From: an uncultured Fretibacterium sp.
GTDB lineage: Bacteria; Synergistota; Synergistia; Synergistales; Aminobacteriaceae
Length of the DNA stretch: 32,450 nucleotides
Direction: 5' to 3'
Assembly (NCBI GenBank): GCA_946183145.1
Contig: CAMGZM010000017.1
Location: 1-32,450 of the forward strand
How positions within the stretch are numbered: position 1 is the first letter of the stretch; each line of letters starts with the position of its first letter. Shown here one piece after another: positions 1 through 8,150 of this stretch. The notes below the pieces were generated by a model that did no database searches, had not been told where the DNA came from, and saw only the letters and a list, made by a program, of their open reading frames with translations. The translations under genes and the position numbers were made by a program.

Positions 1-20
1 TACATTAAGGCATAATTCGC

Positions 21-55
21 CCTGAGTCCTGAGTCCTGAGTCCTGAGTCCTGAGT
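21..55. repeat. Tandem repeat, five copies of CCTGAGT
   Basis: Five perfect, contiguous copies of the 7-mer CCTGAGT occupy 35 bases just upstream of the tRNA promoter. The unit contains GAGTC, a pentamer that is also common throughout the window. No gene covers the repeat. Its role is unknown; a 7-bp unit is prone to slippage, so copy number may vary between strains. Confidence 0.95.
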
Positions 56-129
56 TAATTATACTCATAATAGGTTTGTCAACCGCCTTTCTAATGGAAT
101 GTCGAAATTATATCAGAGAACGTACAAAC

Positions 130-158
130 TTGACGCAAAATAACATGAGCTGTAAAAT
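130..158 (+). promoter_or_regulatory. Probable sigma-70 promoter of the tRNA cluster
   Basis: A -35 box TTGACG (130-135) and a -10 box TAAAAT (153-158) are separated by exactly 17 bases. Transcription would begin near position 165, about 23 bases before tRNA-Leu, which suits a tRNA operon. Both hexamers are one base from consensus. The assignment rests on sequence alone. Confidence 0.6.
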
Positions 159-187
159 ACCCTTTGTGCTAAATCACCAGTGCAAAC

Positions 188-274
188 GCCGGGCTGGTGG
201 AATGGTAGACACACGGGACTTAAAATCCCGAGGGCGTAAAGTCCGTGAGAGTTCGAGTCTCTCGTCCGGCACCA
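188..274 (+). tRNA. tRNA-Leu (UAA anticodon)
   Basis: The 87-base sequence folds as a class II tRNA. The acceptor stem pairs GCCGGGC (188-194) with GTCCGGC (264-270), with one G-U pair. The anticodon stem CGGGA/TCCCG encloses a seven-base loop with TAA at 221-223. A long variable arm follows, as in leucine tRNAs, then a T arm with stem GAGAG/CTCTC and loop TTCGAGT. The discriminator is A and CCA is encoded at 272-274. It is the first of three tRNAs in a row. Confidence 0.95.
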
Positions 275-294
275 TAAAAACAGCACGTTGACAC

Positions 295-371
295 CGCGGG
301 GTGGAGCAGTTTGGAAGCTCGTCGGGCTCATAACCCGAAGGTCAAAGGTTCAAATCCTTTCCCCGCCACCA
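295..371 (+). tRNA. Initiator tRNA-fMet (CAU anticodon)
   Basis: The 77-base tRNA carries the anticodon CAT at 329-331. Two initiator hallmarks are visible: the first acceptor position is unpaired (C1 opposite C72), and the anticodon stem has three consecutive G-C pairs, GGG (324-326) with CCC (334-336). The rest of the acceptor stem pairs fully, and CCA is encoded at the 3' end. It lies 20 bases after tRNA-Leu and 8 bases before the next tRNA, so the three are probably one transcript. Confidence 0.95.
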
Positions 372-379
372 ATCTTTAA

Positions 380-456
380 GGCGGTATAGCTCAGTTGGCT
401 AGAGCACGCGGTTCATACCCGCGTTGTCCCCGGTTCGAATCCAGGTGCCGCTACCA
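380..456 (+). tRNA. Elongator tRNA-Met (CAU anticodon)
   Basis: The 77-base tRNA has acceptor arms GGCGGTA and TGCCGCT, an anticodon stem CGCGG/CCGCG, anticodon CAT at 414-416 and an encoded CCA. It lacks the initiator features, and its D arm, anticodon arm and 3' end resemble Bacillus-type elongator tRNA-Met. The alternative, tRNA-Ile with lysidine-modified CAU, is less likely. The T stem (CCCGG against CCAGG) has one C-A mismatch in the middle pair, unusual for a working tRNA. No clear terminator hairpin follows. Confidence 0.88.
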
Positions 457-534
457 TTTTTCCCAATCTCGCAATTTACATCACGCAGAAAGAAGCATGA
501 AGGCCATTTCTGACCCTCACGCAATATACTTCAT

Positions 535-1686
535 TCAGCGTTTATTCTCGTAATCCTGTTCAAAGTCCAGAAGCTCGCGAACTTCAACGGCTTTGCACGG
601 AGTCATGTGCGCTAATGAGTTTCGGAATGAACGCAAGAGAGATATATATTCCTTCAGCATAATATCATCAATCTTAACCATGTTTGCGCGGCATATCAGG
701 TGAAACAATCCGCCTATGTCAATGTCCTCAAGGTCTGTTACGGTTTTCCCGTCGCTTTGTGTCATCGGGCTGCCGTGCGACTCAAGATACGACAGCGCGA
801 ACTGAATCCTTCCTGCGAGATTCTCATCACTGCGGATAATTCTTACCCTCGCAAGCTCTATCATCGGGAAAAATACTTGCACTTGCGCCGTCCAGATTCG
901 ACTCATAACGGCTGCTTCATCGTTATCGTTAAGCATTCCGAGAATGTGAGACGAGTCCGCGCTTCTTTCGGGGAAAATGTCAGCAATCATTCTCAGCACG
1001 TCAAGAGGCTCGCTGAATGTGAAATCCGCTGAACGTATGAATCTCTCCGCGACTTCAGCGTCAGATCCGCAAAGCATGGCCGCAAGTGATGAGAGATAAT
1101 GTTTCCAGTTACGGCTATATTGCGGGCGTGAATACTCCTTTGCGTCAAGAAGGAACGAGGCGAAAATCATTGTGTCGTAGCTCTCTGCGTAATCCGAAAA
1201 ATTTACGGCTCTCATTCTTCCTGCTGGCAATAAATTCTCGTACTCAGTATCAAGAATGAAGAGTCCTTTTACGGCTGAGTCTGATGGATATTTAGAGCAG
1301 AAGTTAAGCCAGTCGGAAATCTGCGATTTGTCCCTGAAGTTATGCACCCAAAAAATATGGTTCTTCAGCAAGTTGTTACGCAAAAAAAACTCCTGAACGC
1401 TTGAGAGTCTGCTCCTGTATTTTCGGTTCGTGTCATATTTCGACAGCATGAAATCTTCAGCATTTCCGGGACATTCTGAGCCGGCGTTTATGATTGTGAT
1501 GTAAATATCTCCGCCGGATAAATTCCCGTGAAGAATGTTGCGCATTTTCTCAGGCCACGGGGTGAAGGCAGGCACTCCCAGAATTATGCTGTAACCTTCT
1601 GAGAGCGCGTTTTCGGCGGAATTAATCATCTCGCAAGGCCCTGTGATGTTGTTCCACCAAAAATTTTCGGGGGAAAATTCCTGCAT
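535..1686 (-). CDS. Uncharacterised protein with a C-terminal HEPN-like motif, partner of the large ATPase
   Basis: I do not recognise a named family for this 383-residue protein. It has no signal peptide and no clear membrane segment. The N-terminus has an aromatic box, FWWNNITGP (residues 9-17), then a hydrophobic strand and a loop, SIILGVPAFTPW (33-44), arranged like a degenerate nucleotide-binding fold. Near the C-terminus, within predicted helices, is R355-N-S-L-A-H360. This matches the R-x4-6-H motif of HEPN ribonucleases, where Arg and His sit in the active site, in the usual place near the end of a helical domain. The ATG shares one base with the TAA of the upstream ATPase gene (TAATG), so translation is probably coupled and the products probably act together. 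A metal-independent RNase or toxin-like effector is an inference; HEPN folds can also be non-catalytic. Confidence 0.6.
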   Translation of the reverse strand: MQEFSPENFWWNNITGPCEMINSAENALSEGYSIILGVPAFTPWPEKMRNILHGNLSGGDIYITIINAGSECPGNAEDFMLSKYDTNRKYRSRLSSVQEFFLRNNLLKNHIFWVHNFRDKSQISDWLNFCSKYPSDSAVKGLFILDTEYENLLPAGRMRAVNFSDYAESYDTMIFASFLLDAKEYSRPQYSRNWKHYLSSLAAMLCGSDAEVAERFIRSADFTFSEPLDVLRMIADIFPERSADSSHILGMLNDNDEAAVMSRIWTAQVQVFFPMIELARVRIIRSDENLAGRIQFALSYLESHGSPMTQSDGKTVTDLEDIDIGGLFHLICRANMVKIDDIMLKEYISLLRSFRNSLAHMTPCKAVEVRELLDFEQDYENKR

Positions 1687-4600
1687 TATTCACCTGTCCT
1701 CAAAACTGAGTCTTCATCAGGCCATATTGATTTTACGAACGACTGACGGCGGAATCTGTAGCTCCCGTTCGATAAGCGGCTTAATATTCCCATGTCTGAC
1801 ATCTCGCGCAACATTGCATCATACGCTTCGTAGCTTTCACCCGTCATGCACTGCGTCAATTCTGAGTCGGCCTCTATGATTTCGCTTACGGTGAAGCCCC
1901 TGAATGACCCGGAGTTTTCACCGCCCCCGCTGTAGTGAAGATACGCTATGCACTGTGCGAGCATAAAATATTTGTCGAGGCTCAAAGAGAGTCGCAATGT
2001 GTGAGTCGCTGCCTCTGTGAGTTCCTGAGACGCTATTACGCTTCCGAGCAATGAGTCATCAACGGGGAAAGGCGGCATAATTTCATCGGAGCCGGAATTT
2101 ACGCACCTGTCTGTGAACTTCTCAAGCAATGTATACCCGAAATACTGAATCACACCGGGGTAATAATTCGTCGCGGTCAAAATTGTCTCTAAATGCCTTT
2201 CAGGATCTATTCTGAATCCCAAATATTCGAGCGGCTCAAGAAGCAATCTCTGTGCCTCAAACGGTGAAAGAGGACGGATGCACAGCGCATAACCTAACTG
2301 GCCGAGGGGGTTATTGTCGGCGGCGTATTTCTTTGCGCGCATAACGTTATGAAGCCCCGCAAGGACAAAACGGAATTTGTGTTCAGTGGATTTTCTCAGG
2401 TTCACGAGGGGCAATAAAGGCTCATAGTTTTCACCGCGAATCGAGTCGAGGAACGAGTCAGCCTCATCAAGCAAGAGCATGAATGACGCGGCTTTTTTCG
2501 ACGAGATTAACGACTCTATGTTGTCGCACATGGCCTGAAGCGTGGTGCTTATGCTGAGGAGTCCCGGAACTTTTGCGTTCACGCTGTGTATTATGCTTCT
2601 GACAAAATCAGGCTCGCTGAATCCGTTCTCAAATAATTTCTTGAGTCCGTTCGCTGTCAAATCGCTGTAGAATGCAAACTTCATTTTTTCGGGATTGTGT
2701 TCGAGAGTCTCGGCGCGTCTGAGGAGTGATGTTTTTCCGAGCTGCCTCCCTCCGTAAACGATTGATGATCCTTCAGGGCTGCGAATGTCGGCTAATTCTT
2801 TTTCCCTCCCGTAGAACATTTCAGGCGCGACATATCCGCTTCCTTTCGTGAAGGGAATGCACGACGTATACGGCAATGTACACTGCAGCAACGCCGAAAG
2901 CCTGCCGCTTGTGTCCTGCAATGTGAGAAATAATGCTAATACCCTGTCAACGAGGAGAAAATATTTGTCCTGCCTCCCGTGAGTCCTGAAAGATTTTGCG
3001 AACTGGCTGCGGACGTTTTTGCTTACGTGATAATCCATCAGCAATATTGATGTGCCGGGTTCGCGTTCCATCACGGAGCTTACGATTTTTTCGGGATTAC
3101 CTGAGCCGTAAAGGATAATCACGCTCAAGAAATCCAGTTTTGTGCCGAATTTCGCGATTGGGTGCGAGCAGTTTCGGCCGTCATTCTTCTTCATCGTTAC
3201 GGAGAATATTTCCATGTTCGGGAAATCGGGATTTGCGGTTTCTTTGTGTACGCTGTCTTTTCCTGTTTCGGGGCTGAATCCTAACCCGGCGACAAGCGCG
3301 CGTATCTGTTCCTGCGATGAATTTCCGAGCCGTGAAGGCCAGTTGTCTATTATCGCGGTACGTTCGTCCTTGAGCTTTCGTGAGAGAGTCGGCCATTCTT
3401 CCGGCGGATTGTCCTCGATATAGCTTTTGCCGAGAGATTTCAGAGTCTTTTCTTTGCTCTTGGGCTTGTCGCATTCGGTGTAAAGCTCGTCGAATTTCGT
3501 CATGAACTGCGTGAAAGCGTCAATCTCTGTGCGTTCGCTGTGTACTTCAGGCGCGGGGATTCCCATAGCTTTCGCTGACTCGTAACGGTTGAGATATGAC
3601 TCGGCTGCGTTGAGGCTTCCTTCTTCTGCGAGTGTCAATGCTTCCGCCAAAATTTTCGGGCATTCTCCGCTCGTCTCAATGCAGGATTTTATTTCAGCCG
3701 TAATTCTCCCTTTGCTGACCTCTGAAATGTCTTCCGCGTTAAGCCTTATTGCCTCCAAAAACTGCCGCCAGCATCCGAAATCGCCCCCGGCCATGATGTA
3801 ATCATTCTCAGTGATAAGCGACTTGAGAGTCTCCGCGTCATCCTCCGAGATTCGCCCGAACGCGTAATCAGTATCAATCTTCAGCCTGAAATCCTCCGTG
3901 TATTTCTCTGCTGATTCACGCGCCCTTTTCGCGTCATCGCCCAAATCTGACTCGCGTCCCGTAATCCTGTATATCATTTCGAGCTGGTGAAGATTCTCAT
4001 ACATCGGTGATTTCTCATCGTACAATATTTTCTCTTCTGCCTGTGAAAGTGTGAGCTTCTTTGCGTTTCTGAATCTCATCATATTTCGTATAGGCTCATA
4101 ATATTTCACGTCAGGTATTCCGAGAATGGGCAGTCCGTCATTGCCGATTGGTATTATTCCGTTCGTCAGCAAAACAGCAAAGTATTCAGGCGCGGGGGAA
4201 TTTGTGAGCTTTGCGCGTATGTCCTCAAGCGCCATTATGACGGCTGATTTTCCCGGCTTGCCTTTGAGCTTTGAGACTGCTGACTCTGAGAGTGATAATA
4301 TATCGTTTCTCGCTGAGATTAACGCTTCTGTGTCGAAATTCACCGCTTCAGTTTCAACTGCTGATAACCATTTATGAATTATCGCGAGCCTGACATAAAA
4401 CGCTCTTTCAACGCTCGTACGCAGATTTGAGATTAACGGGCGGACTCTTCCCTGCATTGCCCCTGCTCTTTCGTGCCAGACATCAGCCCAGACTTTATTG
4501 ATGTAATCCTCCATTTTTACGGCTGACATTTTCTCGTTAGGGTCATAATATTTCTCAGCGAATGCGCGAACGTCATCAATTTTGCTTCTGTCATCATCGC

Positions 4601-7145
4601 TTACAGCCTTCAAGCACGGGTAAATCTCGCAGGACGGCCCGAAAAATTCACGCGCGAAAAACGGCAGTACCTTCATGTCCTTGTTGAACGTGGGAATAGA
4701 AAGGAGGCTTTCTGCTTCTGTCTTAATCCGTGAGAGTCCTGTTTCGTGTTTATTTTCACCGGACTTCATGAGGAAATCTTCCGGGAAAATTCCGCATGTC
4801 TTGTGAAACTCGTAAATCCTCGCAAAAACTTTCCGTGCTTCTCTTGCTGACGGGAAAAATGAATCGTAATCCGCGTTAATTTCGTCAAGTCTGCGTTTCA
4901 TCTTGAAATCTGAATAGGGCATCTCAGGAGAAATCATAGCGCGCAAGTATGCCGCAAGCATCAAGCCTTCAGAGACATCATCACCCGCCGGGCTTCCGGG
5001 AAAAATCATCGAGAGCTTTGCGCCGCTGTATTCTGGCGAATCATGAAGAACGTTTGCGGCCATGTCAATTTTCTCTGACAGCTCGGAACATCTCACATTT
5101 TCGGGGATTAACGCCGCCGCTTTTGCCGTAAGCGCTGCCGTAATCAGTGAGGGGTACGGAATTTCTTTGCTCCCTGTGTCTGTGTCATTGAGGAGCGAAA
5201 TTATGTCATCGGCTAAAGTGTCATCGTCAGGGATTTCGGGAATCGATTCGCCTGCGTTCGAGTCTGAGTCATCTTCATGTGAGTCAGAGTCATCATGCGA
5301 GTCAGAGTCATCATGCGAGTCTGAGTCTTCTGCGTGAGAATCTGAGTCATCAGCTGCGATTTCCGGGAGAGATTCAGAGTCACCGGGGTAATTCACGGAG
5401 TCTGAAAGCTCAATTGCGTTTACGTTTTCGGGTTCTTCCGGAAGGTCAGAGGCTGAGTCATTGTCGCTGTCAAAGTTGAAGCCTAACTGCGAGTCAGGGT
5501 CATGAAGCAAATCATCAGGGAGGTAATCAGCATCATCATCAACAATATATTCATCATCATCAACATATTCATCATCATTATCAAGAATTGCTGTTAATCC
5601 TCTGAACATATTACCGCTGCCATCAACGGCAAAAATTTTATCTCTCGTTTCATCATCAAGGCTTTCAAGCACAGGAGATATTTCTTCAAGGCCATTTTTC
5701 GCAACAACAAGCGCGCAGGAGTCCGGCTGACTCTGTGAGACGAATGATATTGCCTCTTCAGGTGAAAAGAACAATGTGCATCTGTACTCTTTATCGTCAA
5801 GGAACAAAGGCACGGACGCTTCATTGAGTGTGCATTTTGTGCCGCTGAGAATTGCGCCGAGCCTGTCAATCATATTGCTGTTCTCACACGCAAACATGTA
5901 ATCCAGTATCATAGAATTTCTCAGAGTAACATTCACAGCGTCATATTCTGAGAGCTCGTTATCCGCGCCGAAAAGGAATTTTCCTACAGCCGGCTCCTTG
6001 TAGCGTTTGCGTACTTCTGCTTTGTCGAGCGAACCTGCAACCCATTTCGTGAGGCAGTAAACATCATCTTCATCATTTCCGCGTGAAAAGAATGACACAG
6101 CTTTTTTTCTCTCTAACCATTCGAGGGCGGTTTTGATTGAGCTGTAGCCGTCTTTCTCAGCCTTGATAGTTTTCTCTGTGATAAATTCTCCGCGTTCCTT
6201 GATGTCTTTGATGCCCTGTGCGATGTAGTAGACTCTGAAGTCAAAAGCCTGCTGAAGCGTCAAGATTCCGTAATGTGAAAATATGTTGAGAAGCTCTATA
6301 GCGTCATGGCCGATTTCGTGTCCTGCACTCATTGCGCTTTTTGCGAGTTCGTCGCGGAATGCTTTTGCGCTGGGCTTCTTGGGTTTTACGGGAGTTCTTG
6401 ACGTGAGAATCTTGCTGTTGAGCCGGGGATTCTCTTCCTGCGTTCCGGGAATTTCTGCGTGAGATTCTGTTTCAGGTTTTGGGGAAATTTCCTGCGATTC
6501 TGATTCGTCTTTTGGCTGAACGGGAATTTTTGCGGGCGCGGGATTTGCGTTTGAGTCCTCACTGTCTATGCTGTATTTTCCTGATGTGAGTCCTATAACT
6601 GTCATGGGCGGGAAAATTTTAGACAGCTCTAAAGTGTGTGATACGTTGCCTTCTGTGATTTCCTGGTCAAGCATCGCAAGAAATTTCTGATACTTCAACG
6701 CTTCATTGAGGGCTGATTTTCTCGCGCTTCCTGTAGGATTCTGCTCCAGCCTTTGCAGTAACTTTTCTGCTTTTTCCTGAACGGGTTTTATCTCCTCGCT
6801 GAATGCCGCCATTGATGATTTGATTCTGATGAAACGCCGCAAGTCATCTTTTGCTAATTCTTCAGCCTCGTTTATGCCTGAAACTATTTCGCGTAACTCT
6901 GAAGCGGATAATTCTTTGCGCGAAATTTCCAGCATGTTCGACTCTGAAGCTATCATTGAGCATACAGACTCGTAAAGTTTGCGCAAGCCTCTCAATGACG
7001 CAAAAAGACTCATAGTCGCGCTTTCTTCAGGGGAATAACCTTCTTTGAGTTTCATATCGACATCAAGAAGAATCTTCCGCGCATCTTCCGTAAGTTTTTG
7101 GAACTTGTCAAGCTCGGAAAAAATTTGCTGCTGTATGTCCTGCAT
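1686..7145 (-). CDS. Giant multidomain P-loop ATPase (STAND/AAA-like), 1819 residues
   Basis: Visible regions in order are: a helical, coiled-coil-like N-terminus (about 1-170); a Pro/Glu/Ser linker (about 185-245); a possible winged-helix region (about 250-360); a small alpha/beta region; a very acidic, low-complexity segment with DSDSH repeats (about 520-650); a long helical middle; and a C-terminal ATPase. The ATPase has the entry box EMFYGRE (1442-1448), Walker A GGRQLGKT (1465-1472), Walker B LLLDEAD with D1560 and E1561, and a later strand FRFVLAGL, followed by probable winged-helix segments. This order resembles archaeal-ATPase, STAND or ORC-like NTPases. No nuclease motif is evident. 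The start is ATG 7145: AAGGAG lies 7 bases upstream, whereas the longer frame to 7259 runs over the promoter. It heads an operon with the HEPN-like gene and may act as its sensor or regulator (inference). Confidence 0.75.
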   Translation of the reverse strand: MQDIQQQIFSELDKFQKLTEDARKILLDVDMKLKEGYSPEESATMSLFASLRGLRKLYESVCSMIASESNMLEISRKELSASELREIVSGINEAEELAKDDLRRFIRIKSSMAAFSEEIKPVQEKAEKLLQRLEQNPTGSARKSALNEALKYQKFLAMLDQEITEGNVSHTLELSKIFPPMTVIGLTSGKYSIDSEDSNANPAPAKIPVQPKDESESQEISPKPETESHAEIPGTQEENPRLNSKILTSRTPVKPKKPSAKAFRDELAKSAMSAGHEIGHDAIELLNIFSHYGILTLQQAFDFRVYYIAQGIKDIKERGEFITEKTIKAEKDGYSSIKTALEWLERKKAVSFFSRGNDEDDVYCLTKWVAGSLDKAEVRKRYKEPAVGKFLFGADNELSEYDAVNVTLRNSMILDYMFACENSNMIDRLGAILSGTKCTLNEASVPLFLDDKEYRCTLFFSPEEAISFVSQSQPDSCALVVAKNGLEEISPVLESLDDETRDKIFAVDGSGNMFRGLTAILDNDDEYVDDDEYIVDDDADYLPDDLLHDPDSQLGFNFDSDNDSASDLPEEPENVNAIELSDSVNYPGDSESLPEIAADDSDSHAEDSDSHDDSDSHDDSDSHEDDSDSNAGESIPEIPDDDTLADDIISLLNDTDTGSKEIPYPSLITAALTAKAAALIPENVRCSELSEKIDMAANVLHDSPEYSGAKLSMIFPGSPAGDDVSEGLMLAAYLRAMISPEMPYSDFKMKRRLDEINADYDSFFPSAREARKVFARIYEFHKTCGIFPEDFLMKSGENKHETGLSRIKTEAESLLSIPTFNKDMKVLPFFAREFFGPSCEIYPCLKAVSDDDRSKIDDVRAFAEKYYDPNEKMSAVKMEDYINKVWADVWHERAGAMQGRVRPLISNLRTSVERAFYVRLAIIHKWLSAVETEAVNFDTEALISARNDILSLSESAVSKLKGKPGKSAVIMALEDIRAKLTNSPAPEYFAVLLTNGIIPIGNDGLPILGIPDVKYYEPIRNMMRFRNAKKLTLSQAEEKILYDEKSPMYENLHQLEMIYRITGRESDLGDDAKRARESAEKYTEDFRLKIDTDYAFGRISEDDAETLKSLITENDYIMAGGDFGCWRQFLEAIRLNAEDISEVSKGRITAEIKSCIETSGECPKILAEALTLAEEGSLNAAESYLNRYESAKAMGIPAPEVHSERTEIDAFTQFMTKFDELYTECDKPKSKEKTLKSLGKSYIEDNPPEEWPTLSRKLKDERTAIIDNWPSRLGNSSQEQIRALVAGLGFSPETGKDSVHKETANPDFPNMEIFSVTMKKNDGRNCSHPIAKFGTKLDFLSVIILYGSGNPEKIVSSVMEREPGTSILLMDYHVSKNVRSQFAKSFRTHGRQDKYFLLVDRVLALFLTLQDTSGRLSALLQCTLPYTSCIPFTKGSGYVAPEMFYGREKELADIRSPEGSSIVYGGRQLGKTSLLRRAETLEHNPEKMKFAFYSDLTANGLKKLFENGFSEPDFVRSIIHSVNAKVPGLLSISTTLQAMCDNIESLISSKKAASFMLLLDEADSFLDSIRGENYEPLLPLVNLRKSTEHKFRFVLAGLHNVMRAKKYAADNNPLGQLGYALCIRPLSPFEAQRLLLEPLEYLGFRIDPERHLETILTATNYYPGVIQYFGYTLLEKFTDRCVNSGSDEIMPPFPVDDSLLGSVIASQELTEAATHTLRLSLSLDKYFMLAQCIAYLHYSGGGENSGSFRGFTVSEIIEADSELTQCMTGESYEAYDAMLREMSDMGILSRLSNGSYRFRRQSFVKSIWPDEDSVLRTGE
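5281..5334. repeat. 18-bp in-frame repeat within the ATPase gene
   Basis: Two perfect 18-bp copies (5281-5298 and 5299-5316) are followed by a diverged copy (5317-5334), with further partial copies on both sides. On the coding strand each unit adds six acidic and Ser/His residues of the DSDSHD type. Changes in copy number would keep the frame and only lengthen or shorten the acidic linker. Confidence 0.85.
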
Positions 7146-7177
7146 ATCAAGACTCCTTTTGTAATGGGATATGTGAA

Positions 7178-7205
7178 ATTCTAAACACGAAAGCCGAAAA
7201 GTGAA
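7178..7205 (-). promoter_or_regulatory. Putative promoter of the ATPase/HEPN operon
   Basis: Reading the minus strand, a TTCACT -35 box (7205-7200) and a TAGAAT -10 box (7183-7178) are 16 bases apart. The -10 matches consensus at five of six positions and the -35 at four. The start codon at 7145 lies about 33 bases beyond the -10 box, with a good ribosome-binding site between. It overlaps the region feeding flgB on the other strand. Confidence 0.45.
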
Positions 7206-7210
7206 TAGTG

Positions 7211-7216
7211 TATAAT
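7211..7216 (+). promoter_or_regulatory. Putative -10 box upstream of flgB
   Basis: A perfect TATAAT lies 45 bases before the flgB start. No convincing -35 hexamer is seen 16-18 bases upstream, so the promoter may depend on an activator or another sigma factor. It lies only a few bases from the -35 box of the divergent ATPase promoter, so the two may compete. Confidence 0.3.
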
Positions 7217-7260
7217 TACGGTAAAATTCAGCAGACAAAAGAACAAAGGAGTGATGCAAA

Positions 7261-7662
7261 ATGCTCGGCGATTACACATGGAGCGTAATCGACAAGGAAG
7301 CAGAATGTCTCGCGCAAAGATTCCAAGCCGTAAGCAAAAACGTAGCCAACGCAAACACACCCGGTTATGCGCGTCATAATGTCTCGTTTGAGGATCAATT
7401 ACGCGAGGTTATGGAGCAGGGGAAGAAACTTCACATGACAGTAACAGATCCGGGGCATATACCTTCACACCCGTTAAAGATTAAGGATGTTCACGCGGCT
7501 GACGTGAAAATTATGGATGAGCAGTACAGACTTGACTTGAACAACGTAGACCCCGAAAGAGAGATGGCGGTTCTTGCTGAGACCCGAATGATGTACACGG
7601 GCTTCATGAGAATAGCGGCGAACAAGCTCACGACTCTGAAATCAGTAATAGCCGGAAGGTGA
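7261..7662 (+). CDS. flgB: Flagellar basal-body rod protein FlgB
   Basis: This 133-residue protein forms part of the proximal rod of the flagellar basal body in the periplasm. It shows the rod-protein N-terminal motif, in which LAQRFQAVSKNVANANTPGY (about residues 17-36) corresponds to the usual LxxxSxNxANxxTPGY signature, and a helical C-terminus. Length is normal for FlgB. AAAGGAG lies about 9 bases upstream of the ATG. flgC follows after 6 bases, the usual order, but the fliE and fliF genes that commonly follow are absent. Confidence 0.93.
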   Translation: MLGDYTWSVIDKEAECLAQRFQAVSKNVANANTPGYARHNVSFEDQLREVMEQGKKLHMTVTDPGHIPSHPLKIKDVHAADVKIMDEQYRLDLNNVDPEREMAVLAETRMMYTGFMRIAANKLTTLKSVIAGR

Positions 7663-7668
7663 TGTAAC

Positions 7669-8088
7669 ATGAAAATTTTTGACAGCTTAGAAGTTGCAGG
7701 AAGTTCATTGACGGCACATCGTTTATGGATGGACACAATATCATCAAACCTCGCCAACATCAACACGACACGCACGAAAGCAGGAGGCCCGTACAAGCGC
7801 AGAGTCCCCGTGTTCGCAGAAATGCTTGACACGACATTAGGCGGGTATCACGACATCGGGGGAGTCAGAGTCTTGGGAATAAGTGAGGATCAGGGCGCGC
7901 CGAGAATGACATATCAGCCCGATCACCCTGACGCAAACGAGGAAGGTTACGTAGCGTACCCGAATGTTAATCTTGTCCGTGAGATGACAGACATGTTAGT
8001 GGCGAGCCGGGCATATGAGGCAAATTTGAGCGTGGTAACGACAGGCCGGGATATGTGGAATGGTGCGCTTGACGTTCTGAGAGGGTAA
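7669..8088 (+). CDS. flgC: Flagellar basal-body rod protein FlgC
   Basis: A 139-residue rod subunit that assembles next to FlgB in the basal body. The N-terminus has MDTISSNLANINTTRT, the rod-family signature in its FlgC form, and the C-terminus has MLVASRAYEANLSVV, typical of FlgC, where SRAYEAN is strongly conserved. It is separated from flgB by 6 bases and is followed by a strong hairpin, so the transcript appears to end here. The other rod, hook and export genes must lie elsewhere. Confidence 0.94.
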   Translation: MKIFDSLEVAGSSLTAHRLWMDTISSNLANINTTRTKAGGPYKRRVPVFAEMLDTTLGGYHDIGGVRVLGISEDQGAPRMTYQPDHPDANEEGYVAYPNVNLVREMTDMLVASRAYEANLSVVTTGRDMWNGALDVLRG

Positions 8089-8103
8089 AAATTTCTGAGG
8101 ATA

Positions 8104-8150
8104 AAAAAATTTCCCGGAGGATTCGTGAATGAGTCTTCCGGGAATTTTTG
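8104..8150. terminator. Bidirectional terminator between flgC and yjfF
   Basis: An imperfect inverted repeat built on TTCCCGGA and TCCGGGAA, with A-rich sequence before and T-rich sequence after, sits between two converging genes. On the plus strand it ends flgBC and on the minus strand it could end the long sugar-transport operon. Confidence 0.8.

Noticed and set aside
700-1032. Plus-strand frame of 110 residues opposite the HEPN-like gene
   Set aside because: It has no family features or ribosome-binding site and lies fully within a better-supported gene on the other strand.
5279-5337. Possible CRISPR array from the short direct repeats
   Set aside because: The 18-bp repeats are contiguous with no spacers and translate in frame as an acidic protein segment.
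380-7145. The ATPase/HEPN operon as an element integrated at the tRNA-Met 3' end
   Set aside because: No second copy of the tRNA end, no integrase and no transposase could be found in the window, so adjacency alone is not evidence of integration.
7146-7259. N-terminal extension of the giant ATPase to position 7259
   Set aside because: The extension reads through the promoter region and has no suitable ribosome-binding site, whereas ATG 7145 has AAGGAG 7 bases upstream and begins a clean helical domain.
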